From: Candidatus Tanganyikabacteria bacterium
Lineage (GTDB): Bacteria; Cyanobacteriota; Sericytochromatia; S15B-MN24; VGJW01
Direction of reading: 5' to 3'
NCBI GenBank assembly: GCA_016867265.1
Contig: VGJW01000001.1
Span: 157,434-221,433 of the forward strand
DNA: 64,000 nt
In this document: in pieces, positions 1-8,814 of the stretch
Layout: each line of letters starts with the position of its first letter
Numbering within the stretch: the first letter of the stretch is position 1
Translations under genes and position numbers: made by a program
The notes under the pieces: generated by a model
What the model saw: only the letters and a program-made list of their open reading frames with translations
What the model was told of the DNA's origin: nothing
Database searches by the model: none

Positions 1-590
1 TCGTCCTTGCTGAGGACGCCACGGGCCAGGTACTCGAGGTTCACCTGGTGGCAGATGCCGATGCCCGGGGGCACGATGCCGAAGGTCTCGAAGGCGCCCA
101 TGCCCCACTTGAGGAACTGGTACCGGGCCATGTTCCTGTTGAACTCGATCGAGAGATTGCGCTCCAGCGCGTCAGGCCTGCCGGCCACATCGACCTGGAC
201 CGAATGATCGATGACGAGGTCCACGGGGACGAGTGGCTCGATGATGCCGGGGTCCTTGCCGAGGCGCGCAACAGCTTCCCGCATGGCCGCGAGGTCCACC
301 AGCAGGGGAACACCCGTGAAGTCCTGCAGCAGGACTCGGGCGACGACGAAGGGCACCTCTTCGGTCCGAGGTGCATTGGGCTGCCAGTTGGCCAGCGCCC
401 GGACATCTTCCTCGCGGACGCGCTCGCCATCCAGGTTGCGCAACAGCGACTCGAGCACGATACGGATGCTGACGGGCAGGCGCTTGCCGCCACCCAGGCC
501 ATTCGCCTCGAGGAAGGGCAGGGAATGGAAGTGTCCGGTCCGTCCGGGGCTGATGGTGAAGGTCTGCTTGGCGTCCGCGTAGCGCGTCAT
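1..590 (-). CDS. acnA: Aconitate hydratase, N-terminal part (cut by window edge)
   Basis: Aconitase interconverts citrate and isocitrate in the TCA cycle, in the cytosol. The minus-strand frame from ATG at 590 stays open to base 1, about 196 codons. It starts [13 protein letters not shown] and contains [40 protein letters not shown] and [20 protein letters not shown], which are signature N-terminal stretches of the AcnA/IRP family. The Fe-S cysteines lie beyond the window, so completeness cannot be judged. A GGGAGAG ribosome binding site precedes the ATG. It lies 35 bp downstream of the end of the GH13 gene on the same strand, so co-transcription is likely. Assignment to AcnA rather than AcnB is confident from this N-terminus. 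Confidence 0.93.
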   Translation of the reverse strand, partial: MTRYADAKQTFTISPGRTGHFHSLPFLEANGLGGGKRLPVSIRIVLESLLRNLDGERVREEDVRALANWQPNAPRTEEVPFVVARVLLQDFTGVPLLVDLAAMREAVARLGKDPGIIEPLVPVDLVIDHSVQVDVAGRPDALERNLSIEFNRNMARYQFLKWGMGAFETFGIVPPGIGICHQVNLEYLARGVLSKD

Positions 591-625
591 CGGGCTCTCC
601 CTAGTCGTGAAACCACTGCTCGATT

Positions 626-874
626 CTACCGCACGGCAAGCACCGCCAGCCCCCACGGTCCGAGGGTTCCACGCAGCCTGCCCTCCTCGAGGCGCAGGCT
701 GCGACCGCCATAGATGCGCTCCGCACGGGCTCCCGGACCGATGTCGAGCGCCAGGTCGATCGAACCGCCGCTTCGCGCGAACCAGCCGGCGATCAACAGC
801 CCGGCGCCGGACATGCCGGGTTGCACCACGAGGATGGGGCCCTGCGCGGCACCTTGGCATTTCTGGTCGCCGAC
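626..874 (-). pseudogene. Detached C-terminal beta-domain of the trehalose synthase-like gene
   Basis: This is the same reading frame as the GH13 gene upstream (875-2209), continuing after a single in-frame TAA at 875-877. It runs without further stops to a TAG at 626-628. The translated segment contains [20 protein letters not shown] and ends [18 protein letters not shown], which looks like the all-beta C-terminal domain that closes GH13 alpha-amylase family enzymes. It has no good start codon of its own at its upstream end. I read it as the C-terminus of the neighbour separated by a nonsense codon, a sequencing error, or readthrough. Joined, the enzyme would be about 527 residues, a normal length for the catalytic part of trehalose synthase. 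Confidence 0.7.
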
Positions 875-2209
875 TTACGGATAGGCCCGCCGGATGGCCA
901 GCAACCGACGGATGCGGCCGAGTGCCGAACGGGACGTTTCCGATTGCCGGGAAATGAGACCGCCCCGGGCGGTCCCGAGTTTGAGCGGCAGGTCTTCGGG
1001 TGGGAGGCGCGAAAAACCTGCAGAAGGGCCCTCGTCCCAGAGCATCGGGGTGCGCAGCCCCATCCTGTCGGGCAGGCCGGGGACCTCGGCCATGGCGATC
1101 TCATCCCCGTACCAGATGACGGGGCACCCCGGTCCCAGCAGCCACATGCCGTGAAGCAGGCGCCAGAGCAGGGCATCAGCGGCCAACGAGGCCGGGCGAC
1201 GACGGATGCCACCGAACCGCCGTTGGCTGCCTCGCGGTGCAAATCGGGTCAGCAGGGCGTTTCGGTCTTCCTCGTCCAGGTGCTCCGTCGTGAGCTCGTC
1301 GTGATTGCGCGGGAACGTGGCCCACTGGCACCCCTCAGGCAGGACCTGATCCGTGGCGAGAAGCGTCGCCAGCGGGGCGACCTCCTCGCGGGCGACTGCC
1401 AGCCATGTCACGGTCATCCTTCGGAAGTCGAGCATGTGGCTGTAGCCTCTGCCCTCGCCGAAGTAGGCCCGGATGGCCTCTGTCGTGCCGTTGGCCTCGC
1501 CGAGCAGGATGGCGTCGGGACGCCGTCCCCGGACATGGGCGGCCAGGTCCTGAAGGGTTGCGTGCGTTTCCGGCAGGCCCTCGCAGGGGGTGCCCTTGGC
1601 CTCGGGCAGGTAGGGGAGGGCATCCAGGCGAAAGCCGTCGACACCCAGATCGAGCCAGTGGTCGAGCACGTCTTTCATGGCCTGCATCACCGGAAGATGC
1701 GTCCAATTCAGGTCCGGCTGCTCACGGTAGAAGCGGTGCCAGTACCAGGCCCCGGCGACTTCATCCCGGGTCCAGTTGCCCGGTTCCTCTTCCGGGAAGA
1801 TGACCCGGGCGCCGCGGTAGCGTTCCGGTGAGGGACTCCAGACGTACCTGACCCGATCGGGATGGTCGGCCGGTGCGTGGCGCGCGCGAACAAACGATGG
1901 ATGCGTCACGGACGTGTGGTTGAGGACCAGGTCGAGGATCAGGCGCATGCCGCGCTGGTGCACGGCCTCGACGAGGGTCCGGAATGCTTCGAGGCTGCCC
2001 AGCCTGAGGTCGATGGCGAAGTAGTCGCCTGCATCATAGCCGTCGTCCCTGCCGGGGGAAGGGTGGATGGGGAGCAGCCAGATGACCGTGGCCCCAAGCG
2101 AGGCGATGTGGTCCAGACGATGGCGCAGACCCGCGAGATCCCCGACGCCGTCGCCGTCCGAATCCTGAAAGGAACCCAGGCGAACGGAATAAAGCACCTC
2201 CCGGGCCAT
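875..2209 (-). CDS. treS: Trehalose synthase-like GH13 glycosidase, catalytic domain
   Basis: GH13 enzyme resembling maltose alpha-D-glucosyltransferase (TreS), which interconverts maltose and trehalose in the cytosol. The 444-residue frame begins [20 protein letters not shown] and shows the TIM-barrel motifs in order: [11 protein letters not shown] (region I), [13 protein letters not shown] with nucleophile Asp196, LLGEANG with acid/base Glu238, and FPRNHDELT with Asp304. [10 protein letters not shown] and WYGDEIAM are typical of TreS rather than of simple amylases. The frame stops at TAA 875, about where the C-terminal beta-domain should begin, and that domain follows in frame. There is no TreS-linked maltokinase domain. 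It sits between the OPT transporter and aconitase on the same strand. Isomaltase or sucrose phosphorylase-like specificity cannot be excluded. Confidence 0.8.
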   Translation of the reverse strand: MAREVLYSVRLGSFQDSDGDGVGDLAGLRHRLDHIASLGATVIWLLPIHPSPGRDDGYDAGDYFAIDLRLGSLEAFRTLVEAVHQRGMRLILDLVLNHTSVTHPSFVRARHAPADHPDRVRYVWSPSPERYRGARVIFPEEEPGNWTRDEVAGAWYWHRFYREQPDLNWTHLPVMQAMKDVLDHWLDLGVDGFRLDALPYLPEAKGTPCEGLPETHATLQDLAAHVRGRRPDAILLGEANGTTEAIRAYFGEGRGYSHMLDFRRMTVTWLAVAREEVAPLATLLATDQVLPEGCQWATFPRNHDELTTEHLDEEDRNALLTRFAPRGSQRRFGGIRRRPASLAADALLWRLLHGMWLLGPGCPVIWYGDEIAMAEVPGLPDRMGLRTPMLWDEGPSAGFSRLPPEDLPLKLGTARGGLISRQSETSRSALGRIRRLLAIRRAYP

Positions 2210-2251
2210 CTTCCTGCCTCCCGTGGATCAGGAAGATGACCCGGAACCGTC

Positions 2252-4552
2252 CTAGGCGCGAGGGCTGGCTGTCCCTCCCGTGGCGACACGCGCAAGCAGG
2301 ACGGCGAGTGCGGCGAAGGGCACCAAGGAGAGTGCATCAGCCCACGGTCCGGCGAAGAAGGGGTTGTGCGCGACCGACCACGCCTCGACCGAGGCCGAGA
2401 AGGCCTGGGTCACACCGGCAAGGAAGGCGATGACGATGCCGGCGAGGGCACCGCCGGCGATGTAGCCGGAGGCCAGCAGGACACCGGGGCTACCCTCCTC
2501 GGCAGCAGGGCCGTCCGTGACTTCTGAGCCCACCTTGCGGCGGTCGACCCACCAGCGGATGGCGCCGCCCACCATGATGGGCATCGAGGCGGCGAGCGGC
2601 AGGTAAAGGCCCACGGCGAACGCCAGCGACGGAATCCCCGCGAGCTCGAGCACGAGGCTGACGCATCCTCCCAGGATCACAAGTGTCCAAGGCAGCTCGC
2701 GATTCAGGATACCTTTGATGATGTAGCTCATCAGCGTGGCCTTGGGAGCGTCGTACTTGGCGACCGTCGTCCCGTCAGGTCGCTTGTCCCACTTGCCGTT
2801 GATGCCAGGGTCCACCAACCAGGCCACGGTGCCGTCGGGCCGGCAGAGGTACTTGCCGACTGGGCCCCGGTCGGGATCCTGCTGCTGCCACACGCGATAG
2901 ACGGCCGCATCCCCGGAAGCCTGGGGCCCGGCCAACTGCTCCCCCTGGCCAAGCTCGCCCGCAGGGGCGCGGAAGCCCTCCGGGAAGGCCACGCGGATGC
3001 TGGTGCTGGCCCCTTCGGTCACGACGACCCGCTGGGGCACGTAGACGGTGGCTGCCTGATTCAGGCCGAGCAGGACCGGGCCCAACGCAAGGGCTGAGGC
3101 AAAGGCGCCGAAGAGGATGGCGACTTGTTGCAGGCGAGGCGTGGCTCCGACCAGATGGCCGGTCTTGAGATCCTGCGAAGTCGTACCGGCGTTGGATGCT
3201 GCGATACAAACGATGGCCCCCACCGAGAGCGCCGTCACGTAATCATTGTGGTGCGTCCAGCCGAGCCCGAGAAAGACCAGACACGTCAGCAGCAGCGTCG
3301 CGACGGTCATGCCTGAGATGGGATTCGAAGAGGAGCCGATCTCGCCGGTAATCCGGGAGGAGACCGTGGCGAACAACGCACCGAAGACCAGGATCATCAG
3401 CGCGCCCAGCAGGTTCATGTGAAGCGAGGGAGCCGCGAGGATGCCGGCAATGAGCAGCAGAATGCCACCCAGCACGATCCCGAGAGGCAGGTCCTGGTCG
3501 GTCCTGGGCCGCGGACCAGCGGTCGTTCCGTCCTGGGTCCGACGAAGGTCTTCCACGCCTGCGCGGATGCTGTGGGCGATCAGAGGCAGCGATCGAAGCA
3601 GGCTGATGATGCCTCCCGTGGCGACCGCGCCCGCGCCGATATAGAGCAGGTAGGTGCCGCGGATCTGCCCGGGAGCCATCGTGTCGATGGGCACCAGTCC
3701 GGGCGGGATGATGCCGGAACCGCCGAAGTAGCGGATAGCCGGGATGAAGACGAGGTAGGCGAGGACGCCTCCCGCCGTCATGACGGCAGCGACGCGGGGT
3801 CCGATGATGTAGCCCACGCCCAGCAGCGCCGGCGACACCTCGGCGCCCACCGAACCGCCCGCCAACGGGGCGCCGAAGACCTTCTCAGGAATTTCCTTCC
3901 AGCCCTTGAGACCCGACATCAGGACCTGATAGGCAAAGCCCAGGCCGAACCCCCCGAAGATCGCCCGCGCACTGCCGGGTGCCGCGACCGACGCCTCGCT
4001 TGCCTCGATGCCGCCACTGGCCGCCAGCCTCGACTCTGGCGACGCCGCCGCCTTGAGGACCTCGGCACAGGCGGTGCCCTCCGGGTAGGCAAGGACGCCG
4101 TGCTGACGGACAATGAGGGCCCTGCGGAGCGGAATCATCAGCATGATGCCCAGCAGGCCGCCGAGTGTCGCCACCAGCATGACGCGTGTCAGTTCGAGGT
4201 CGAAACCCAGGATGAGGATGGCCGGCATGGTGACGCCCACGCCGAAGGCGATGGATTCACCGGCGGAACCCGCCGTCTGGACCAGGTTGTTCTCGAGGAT
4301 GGTGGCCGGGCGAACGCCGAACCGACCGAGCACGCGGAACAGGGCAATCGACAGCACGGCAACCGGAATCGAGGCTGAGACCGTAAGGCCGACCTTGAGC
4401 ACGAGATAGAGCGATGAGGCGCCGAAAATCGCGCCCAGCAGCGTGCCGACGAGCAGCGGCAGGATGCCGAACTCGCGCAGATCGGAGCCATCCGGAATGT
4501 AGGACCTGAATCCGGCCGGGGGTTTCTGACGGGTGGTTGGGTGCACGGCCAT
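2252..4552 (-). CDS. OPT-family oligopeptide or metal-chelate transporter
   Basis: Integral membrane protein of 766 residues from the oligopeptide transporter (OPT) superfamily. Members import peptides or metal-siderophore and metal-nicotianamine complexes using the proton gradient. The N-terminal half has FGILPLLVGTLLGAIFGASS, a TM-rich run with AGSAGESIAFGVGVTMPAIL, and YPEGTACAEVLKAA, all characteristic of prokaryotic OPT proteins. About sixteen hydrophobic helices are visible. A hydrophilic insertion (about residues 510-610, with PDGTVAWLVDPG) precedes the last helices, as in the longer bacterial OPT subtype. A GAGG ribosome binding site precedes the ATG. It is divergent from the subtilase gene. 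The substrate cannot be told from sequence. Confidence 0.88.
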   Translation of the reverse strand: MAVHPTTRQKPPAGFRSYIPDGSDLREFGILPLLVGTLLGAIFGASSLYLVLKVGLTVSASIPVAVLSIALFRVLGRFGVRPATILENNLVQTAGSAGESIAFGVGVTMPAILILGFDLELTRVMLVATLGGLLGIMLMIPLRRALIVRQHGVLAYPEGTACAEVLKAAASPESRLAASGGIEASEASVAAPGSARAIFGGFGLGFAYQVLMSGLKGWKEIPEKVFGAPLAGGSVGAEVSPALLGVGYIIGPRVAAVMTAGGVLAYLVFIPAIRYFGGSGIIPPGLVPIDTMAPGQIRGTYLLYIGAGAVATGGIISLLRSLPLIAHSIRAGVEDLRRTQDGTTAGPRPRTDQDLPLGIVLGGILLLIAGILAAPSLHMNLLGALMILVFGALFATVSSRITGEIGSSSNPISGMTVATLLLTCLVFLGLGWTHHNDYVTALSVGAIVCIAASNAGTTSQDLKTGHLVGATPRLQQVAILFGAFASALALGPVLLGLNQAATVYVPQRVVVTEGASTSIRVAFPEGFRAPAGELGQGEQLAGPQASGDAAVYRVWQQQDPDRGPVGKYLCRPDGTVAWLVDPGINGKWDKRPDGTTVAKYDAPKATLMSYIIKGILNRELPWTLVILGGCVSLVLELAGIPSLAFAVGLYLPLAASMPIMVGGAIRWWVDRRKVGSEVTDGPAAEEGSPGVLLASGYIAGGALAGIVIAFLAGVTQAFSASVEAWSVAHNPFFAGPWADALSLVPFAALAVLLARVATGGTASPRA

Positions 4553-4661
4553 CGGCTACCTCGGGAGGGGGCTTGAAGCGGGTCTCGGGAAACGTTATTA
4601 TTCCAGTGTTAAACCTTTCTTTACAAGAGCTGTTTCCCCTTTTGGACCGGAGGCTGTCGCC
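4553..4661. promoter_or_regulatory. Divergent AT-rich intergenic region
   Basis: This 109-bp space separates the minus-strand OPT gene from the plus-strand subtilase. A markedly AT-rich patch at about 4592-4625 (gttattattccagtgttaaa and ctttctttac) stands out from the G+C-rich surroundings, so both promoters probably lie here. I cannot pick convincing -35/-10 pairs. Confidence 0.4.
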
Positions 4662-5882
4662 GTGAAGCGCTTGCTCCCCTTTGCCATGGCCGGCCTTGCT
4701 GGCTGCGGCACCCAGACATTGACCTCTTTCCGTGCCACGGGCACCTCGGACGGCCCTGAGGCGCGTGCCGTGCGCGAGGTCATTGTTGCGTGGCGGCCTG
4801 GCATCGAGGCCCAGGCCGGTCGCAGGGCGCTTGGCGTGGCGCCGCTGCGCCGCGTGCCGCGCCTTGGTCTCGATGTCTATGGCGCGGCGGACCCGCAGGC
4901 TTTCGTGGCGCGGGTCCGACGACTGCCCGGTGCTGCCTGGGCCGAGGCCAACGAGCGCGTCGGCCTGAACTTGCCGCGGCATGAGGAGGCACTTGCCGTC
5001 AGTCTGCCTGGCTTTCGCCTGACGGCTGCTGATGACCCGATGCTGGGTGACCAGTGGGCCATGGCCAAGTGTCGCTTTCCCGAGGCGTGGGCGGTATCCC
5101 GGGGTGGTCTCAAGCGGCCGGTGGCCGTTGTCGACACGGGTGCCGACACGCGCCATGAAGACCTGAGGGACAAGGTCGTCTCGGGATGGGACTTCGTGAA
5201 TCAGGATCCCGAGCCGAGGGACGACCACTTTCATGGTACGCACTGCGCGGGCATCGTCGGTGCCGCCACCGGCAACGGGATCGGTGTGGCCGGCGGTGCG
5301 CCCGATACGCCCGTGCTGGTCGTCAAGTCGCTGGATTGGGAAGGCATGGGCACCTACGACCAGATCGCCCAAGGGATCGTCTTTGCCGTGGAGCATGGCG
5401 CCAAGGTCGTCAGCCTGTCGCTGGGTGCTCCACAGAAGAACTACACGCTGTCGCAGGCTGTCACTTGGGCCGTGGGCCAAGGGGTGCTGGTCGTCGCGGC
5501 CATGGGCAACGAAAGCAGCGATGACCCGAGCTACCCCGCAGCCTATCCGGGCGTGCTTGCCGTCGGTTCGACCCGCATGGACGACACCCGGTCCGGCTTC
5601 TCCAACCGCGGCGACCACATGAGTGTCTCTGCTCCGGGTTCGCGCATTCTTTCCACGGATCGCTACGACAAGTACCAGGTACTGTCCGGTACCTCGATGG
5701 CGACGCCCCTTGTGGCTGCGCTGGCTTCCATGGTGTGGGCGATGCGGCCCGAATGGACGGCGTCACAGGTCACCGAGCACCTGCGCAAGACGGCGGTCGA
5801 TCTTGGGGAGCCGGGCTTTGATACGTCCTTCGGTGCCGGGCGGATCGATGCGTTGGCGGCCGTCCAGTCCTTGGTTCGCTAA
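4662..5882 (+). CDS. Secreted lipoprotein subtilase (S8 peptidase)
   Basis: Subtilisin-like serine protease of 406 residues, predicted to be exported and lipid-anchored. I chose GTG 4662 because a GGAGG site lies 8 nt upstream and it yields a short lipoprotein signal, MKRLLPFAMAGLAGCGTQ, with an AGC lipobox. Upstream in-frame starts would bury this signal. The catalytic triad is complete: Asp158 in VAVVDTGAD, His191 in HFHGTHCAG and Ser345 in LSGTSMATP. The oxyanion Asn is present in VVAAMGNESS. Residues about 30-110 (VREVIVAWRPG to VRRLPGAAWAEANE) look like an I9-type intramolecular chaperone propeptide. It probably degrades proteins at the cell surface. It converges with the small lipoprotein gene downstream with only 12 bp between stops. 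Confidence 0.92.
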   Translation: MKRLLPFAMAGLAGCGTQTLTSFRATGTSDGPEARAVREVIVAWRPGIEAQAGRRALGVAPLRRVPRLGLDVYGAADPQAFVARVRRLPGAAWAEANERVGLNLPRHEEALAVSLPGFRLTAADDPMLGDQWAMAKCRFPEAWAVSRGGLKRPVAVVDTGADTRHEDLRDKVVSGWDFVNQDPEPRDDHFHGTHCAGIVGAATGNGIGVAGGAPDTPVLVVKSLDWEGMGTYDQIAQGIVFAVEHGAKVVSLSLGAPQKNYTLSQAVTWAVGQGVLVVAAMGNESSDDPSYPAAYPGVLAVGSTRMDDTRSGFSNRGDHMSVSAPGSRILSTDRYDKYQVLSGTSMATPLVAALASMVWAMRPEWTASQVTEHLRKTAVDLGEPGFDTSFGAGRIDALAAVQSLVR

Positions 5883-5894
5883 GGCGGCGTGGCG

Positions 5895-6623
5895 TCAGGG
5901 ACAGGCCAGCACGTCCTGTGTGGTCCGCCCCGCGGCAACCTGAAGCTTGAACCGGTCGAAGAGCACGCCGATGCTGCGCCCGTGGGCTCTCGCCGTCCCC
6001 CTGGGCCATCTCAAGGATACGGCCAGCTGCAGCGGTGTCGTGGCCGAATCGGCCCGCTGTACGAGGGTGGTCCTGCCCCAGAGTGCCTTGAGCAGCACGG
6101 AGGATCCCCGTCGCTGCATGACGACGGTGCTCCGCGTGGCGTCGATGCGCCGGGCTTCGACGACGTGCCCGTCGACCGTGGCCGACTCACCGGGACGAGG
6201 TTGGCGCAGCAGGCGGACCGACGCCACGCCCTCCTTCTCGAGGCGGATGGCAGCAAGGGGTACGTTGCTGCCGGGTGCGAAGAGGCCCCATTCGACCCGG
6301 GCAGCCTCCGGTAGATCGTTGGTCAACTCGAGGCTGGCGAGGAACCCCATGTCTCCTGATGGTCCCTCGGGTCGTATGGTTATGCCCTCGCCGGCAAAGT
6401 CGGGGAAGATGTCGATGGACAAGCTGCGTGCGGCCCGATAGAGGGACATCGAGGTTCCGGACACGCTCTCGACCACCCAGTCACTGCACCCCGGGGCGAC
6501 CAGGCTCAAGGTAGGCTGATCCGTCAGATTCTGGTTCATCACAGGTGGTGCTTCGGCCCCGCCGAGGCAGCCGGACAGCCCGAGCAAGATCGGCAAAATC
6601 CGGTCGGGTCTGGCGTGTCGCAC
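5895..6623 (-). CDS. Putative lipoprotein of unknown function
   Basis: A 242-residue protein I do not recognise. I chose GTG 6623 because AGGAAGG lies 7 nt upstream and it gives MRHARPDRILPILLGLSGCL, a lipoprotein signal with an LSGC lipobox. The longer frame back to 6761 adds a non-protein-like stretch. The mature part is beta-rich by pattern, with EARRIDATRSTVVMQR, VSLRWPRGTARAHGRSIGVL and a C-terminal KLQVAAGRTTQDVLACP. It contains a few Cys residues, including the one near the C-terminus. No enzyme motif is visible. It converges on the subtilase gene and may share a terminator with it. Confidence 0.65.
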   Translation of the reverse strand: MRHARPDRILPILLGLSGCLGGAEAPPVMNQNLTDQPTLSLVAPGCSDWVVESVSGTSMSLYRAARSLSIDIFPDFAGEGITIRPEGPSGDMGFLASLELTNDLPEAARVEWGLFAPGSNVPLAAIRLEKEGVASVRLLRQPRPGESATVDGHVVEARRIDATRSTVVMQRRGSSVLLKALWGRTTLVQRADSATTPLQLAVSLRWPRGTARAHGRSIGVLFDRFKLQVAAGRTTQDVLACP

Positions 6624-6791
6624 GGTGGGGCCTTCCTGACAGCAGGGGGACGTCTCCATCGTGCACCGGGTCGTGGGGGCAGCCGCCGTCTTCCCGGACG
6701 AGCGTACCTGTTCCTGATGTCGGGCTCGGGGCTGCTTCGTGGCGGCGGTCACGATTGACATAATCCCGGCCGTTCCCGTGCCGTCAATCCC

Positions 6792-6797
6792 TATACT
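6792..6797 (+). promoter_or_regulatory. Possible -10 box for the 96-residue protein
   Basis: TATACT lies 44 nt before the chosen ATG at 6842 and 8 nt before an alternative ATG at 6806. It is a close match to a sigma-70 -10 hexamer in an otherwise G+C-rich stretch. No good -35 lies at 16-18 bp. A perfect TTGACA at 6755-6760 is too far away (31 bp). Confidence 0.35.
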
Positions 6798-6841
6798 TCA
6801 GCAAGATGAAACGCACATTCCGCTTCGGAAGGAAGGCAGAC

Positions 6842-7132
6842 ATGGCAGCCAATCACGCCGAGAACGTCGAGGTCATCCATCGGCAGATCAATGCACTCGA
6901 GAAGGATTTCATCAGGGGCCTTGTCGAGATCGACCTGGTTGAGGAAGCCAGCCAACGCAATGACCTCGCCAAGTTCGAGCACTCGTCGGGCAATCTCAAG
7001 GATGTATTCACCCGCGGACTCAAGACCCTGTACTACCTGCGCAACCGAATCAGCGCGTTCGAAGAGATGTCGGGTGGCAAGGCCGCGTCGGTGGCCCCGG
7101 CGGTGGAGCGGAAGAATCCTCCCGGACTTTGA
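6842..7132 (+). CDS. Small helical cytosolic protein
   Basis: A 96-residue protein of unknown function. ATG 6842 is preceded by GGAAGGAAGG with 5-nt spacing, by far the best ribosome binding site nearby. ATG 6806 is in frame and would add MKRTFRFGRKAD. The sequence MAANHAENVEVIHRQINALE continues as a long charged helix (EKDFIRGLVEIDLVEEASQR, NLKDVFTRGLKTLYYLRN) and ends in a loose Ala/Pro tail. This suggests an alpha-helical or coiled-coil adaptor of the hemerythrin or four-helix size class, but no metal-ligand pattern is seen. It stands alone between the lipoprotein and a strong terminator. Confidence 0.75.
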   Translation: MAANHAENVEVIHRQINALEKDFIRGLVEIDLVEEASQRNDLAKFEHSSGNLKDVFTRGLKTLYYLRNRISAFEEMSGGKAASVAPAVERKNPPGL

Positions 7133-7149
7133 CGTCTCGCCTCAATCAG

Positions 7150-7180
7150 CCAGGCTTGCCCACGGGCAGGCCTGGCTTTT
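7150..7180 (+). terminator. Rho-independent terminator
   Basis: CCAGGCTTGCCC and GGGCAGGCCTGG form a 12-bp stem (one G-U pair) with a 2-nt loop, followed by CTTTT. It lies 18 bp after the stop of the small protein gene. Confidence 0.8.
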
Positions 7181-7983
7181 CATTGCCTTAATGAGTAACT
7201 AGGTTGACTATTATTTGTGGCAGGCTTTTCTGGTTCTATTTACTTCAGATTATTAATAATTAGATAGATGAATCATTAGCCTGTAGATATTTTGACAGGC
7301 GTCGATTTCTGGAGGGGCCTCTCAGGGTCTCCCCTGATGGGTGAGTTGAGCCGCGAGCGGTTGGCGGGAGCATGCTTGGCTTGCCGCAGGTCCTGTCGGG
7401 AATCCGGCGGGCCGGATGGTTGGCAGGTGCCGGGAGGTCGTCGCAAATCGGGTGACTCGGACTTCGTGACCCGAGTCCGGTAACCGTGCATCTGCCTTGG
7501 CCGACGCACGGTTACCACGGCCAAGTCGTGCGCACGAGCTTGGCGTGGCTGGCAGCTGAGGGGTGCCTCTGGTTCAGGGCGCCTGGACGCATCGCATCCA
7601 AGTGTCCGCGAGGCGGTTGCGTGCCTCATCGAGTCCCGAAGTCCTGGCTCTTTGCCCCGGGCAGCCGTATGGCGGCCGACCCCCCTTCCGCCATCGCCGC
7701 GAGATGACATAACGCTTCACGGGTGACCCGACTTGCTTGAGCCTTGTGCCCCTTGTTCTCCCAGACAGGAACTCCATCACTGCTTGATTGACATAACTAT
7801 TCTTATGCGACGTTTTGGCGCGCCCGCAGCCACTCCTGCTGTAGGTTGCCAGGATGCCTGAAAGCCCCGCGCTGCAATCCTTTGAGGCTCTTGACGCCCC
7901 GAAGGGACGGAGGAGGCCAATTCTGATGCAAACTTGAACATCCATTAACCCTGCGAAGCGCTTCTCCGGGCCACAATGAACGT
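7181..7983. other. Gene-poor stretch with an AT-rich island
   Basis: About 800 bp with no coding sequence I can support. Open frames on either strand (for example 7292-7483 plus, 7574-7993 minus) have protein-unlike compositions and no ribosome binding site. Bases about 7185-7300 are strongly AT-rich (attattaataattagataga), unlike the rest of the window. Two hairpins lie at 7454-7516. A second AT-rich patch at about 7775-7810 holds GATTGACATAA (7786-7796), also found at 7796-bp-scale distance upstream at 6753-6763. It could hold an unrecognised RNA, a promoter region, or the remnant of a transferred element. Confidence 0.5.
7454..7516. repeat. Two consecutive perfect inverted repeats
   Basis: GACTCGG (7454-7460) pairs with CCGAGTC (7471-7477). 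Immediately after, GGTAACCGTGC (7479-7489) pairs with GCACGGTTACC (7506-7516) across a 16-nt loop. Both stems are perfect. There is no T-run after either, so they are not simple terminators. The arrangement could be a structured RNA or an operator pair. Confidence 0.5.
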
Positions 7984-8736
7984 GTGACCTCACCGCAAGT
8001 TCCGCAGGGCTCGGCGTCCAGCATCCTGGGCCGTCTGGTGGGGCCCTTGTCGGTTCCGGGGCCTGTTGCGCGCTTGCCCCAGCCTACGATGTCGCCGGAT
8101 CGCCAGCAGGGCTTCGACCTGCTCGAGCGCCTTGCTGCGCGCCATCGGGCCGTGGGCCAGGGCCCCAACTTCGATGGGGTTTCCCGGATAGTATTGCCTG
8201 CCGGCGACCCGGAGCGTTTTTTCCTGACTCAGGTTCGGCATCCTCGGTACAACCCTGATGCGCCGTCCTCGACGGCGAACTGTGGCCCTGCTTCCCTCGC
8301 CATGGCGCTGCTTGCGCTCCATCGCGTGCCTGCCGGTGTCAACCGCCAGACGCTGGTGATGCAGGTGCGGCAGGTCATGACCGATCGTCTGGATGCGAAC
8401 GAACTGACCAGTGAAGAGGACATTCGCCGTGGAGCCGAGGCTGCCGGTCTCAAGGCGCGCTTCGTCGAATCGCTCCAGGCCGTCGAGGGAGCGCTGCAGT
8501 CCGGGGAACTGGTCGTGCTGGCGGGCAATCCTGCCTCCTACAACCAAGGTATGCCGCGCGACCAGATTGTGCCGTTCGATGGTGGGCACTTCGTCCTGGT
8601 TGCCGGGATGCAGGGAGGTCGGTTCGTCATCAGTGATCCCTACTCGATGGTGGGTCCGTTGACGGTGTCCCGGGAGCAACTCGCAGAGTTCATGGCCTAT
8701 CGCCAATGGCACATTGGTGTCGCGGTTAAACCTTGA
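7984..8736 (+). CDS. C39-like papain-fold cysteine peptidase
   Basis: A 250-residue protein with a C39/C70-like papain-fold domain in its C-terminal two thirds. The catalytic Cys is Cys100 in STANCGPASLAMALLAL, the His is His202 in FDGGHFVLVAGM, and the Asp is Asp218 in VISDPYSMVG. In this family these residues form a cysteine-protease triad. Known relatives cleave leader peptides or act as stand-alone cell-wall or toxin peptidases. The first 80 residues are low complexity and lack an obvious signal peptide. The start is GTG 7984 with no clear ribosome binding site. A -10-like CACAAT ends 6 nt before it, so a leaderless message is possible. No ABC exporter or bacteriocin precursor is adjacent. 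Confidence 0.75.
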   Translation: MTSPQVPQGSASSILGRLVGPLSVPGPVARLPQPTMSPDRQQGFDLLERLAARHRAVGQGPNFDGVSRIVLPAGDPERFFLTQVRHPRYNPDAPSSTANCGPASLAMALLALHRVPAGVNRQTLVMQVRQVMTDRLDANELTSEEDIRRGAEAAGLKARFVESLQAVEGALQSGELVVLAGNPASYNQGMPRDQIVPFDGGHFVLVAGMQGGRFVISDPYSMVGPLTVSREQLAEFMAYRQWHIGVAVKP

Positions 8737-8814
8737 GCTAGGTTAATGATTCACCGCAATGACTTTGGCGCTGTTGTCTTGGCAATAGTTTTGCTCATGA
8801 AATAGTTTGCTTGA

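Noticed and set aside
48..713. Plus-strand 221-residue frame at the window start
   Set aside because: It is antisense to the aconitase 5' end, whose motifs are unmistakable on the minus strand.
3419..4378. Plus-strand 319-residue Arg/Asp/His-rich frame
   Set aside because: Antisense shadow of the OPT transporter. Composition is typical of reverse frames in G+C-rich DNA.
7574..7993. Minus-strand 139-residue frame in the gene-poor stretch
   Set aside because: No ribosome binding site, Arg/Cys-rich composition and overlap with the C39-like gene start.
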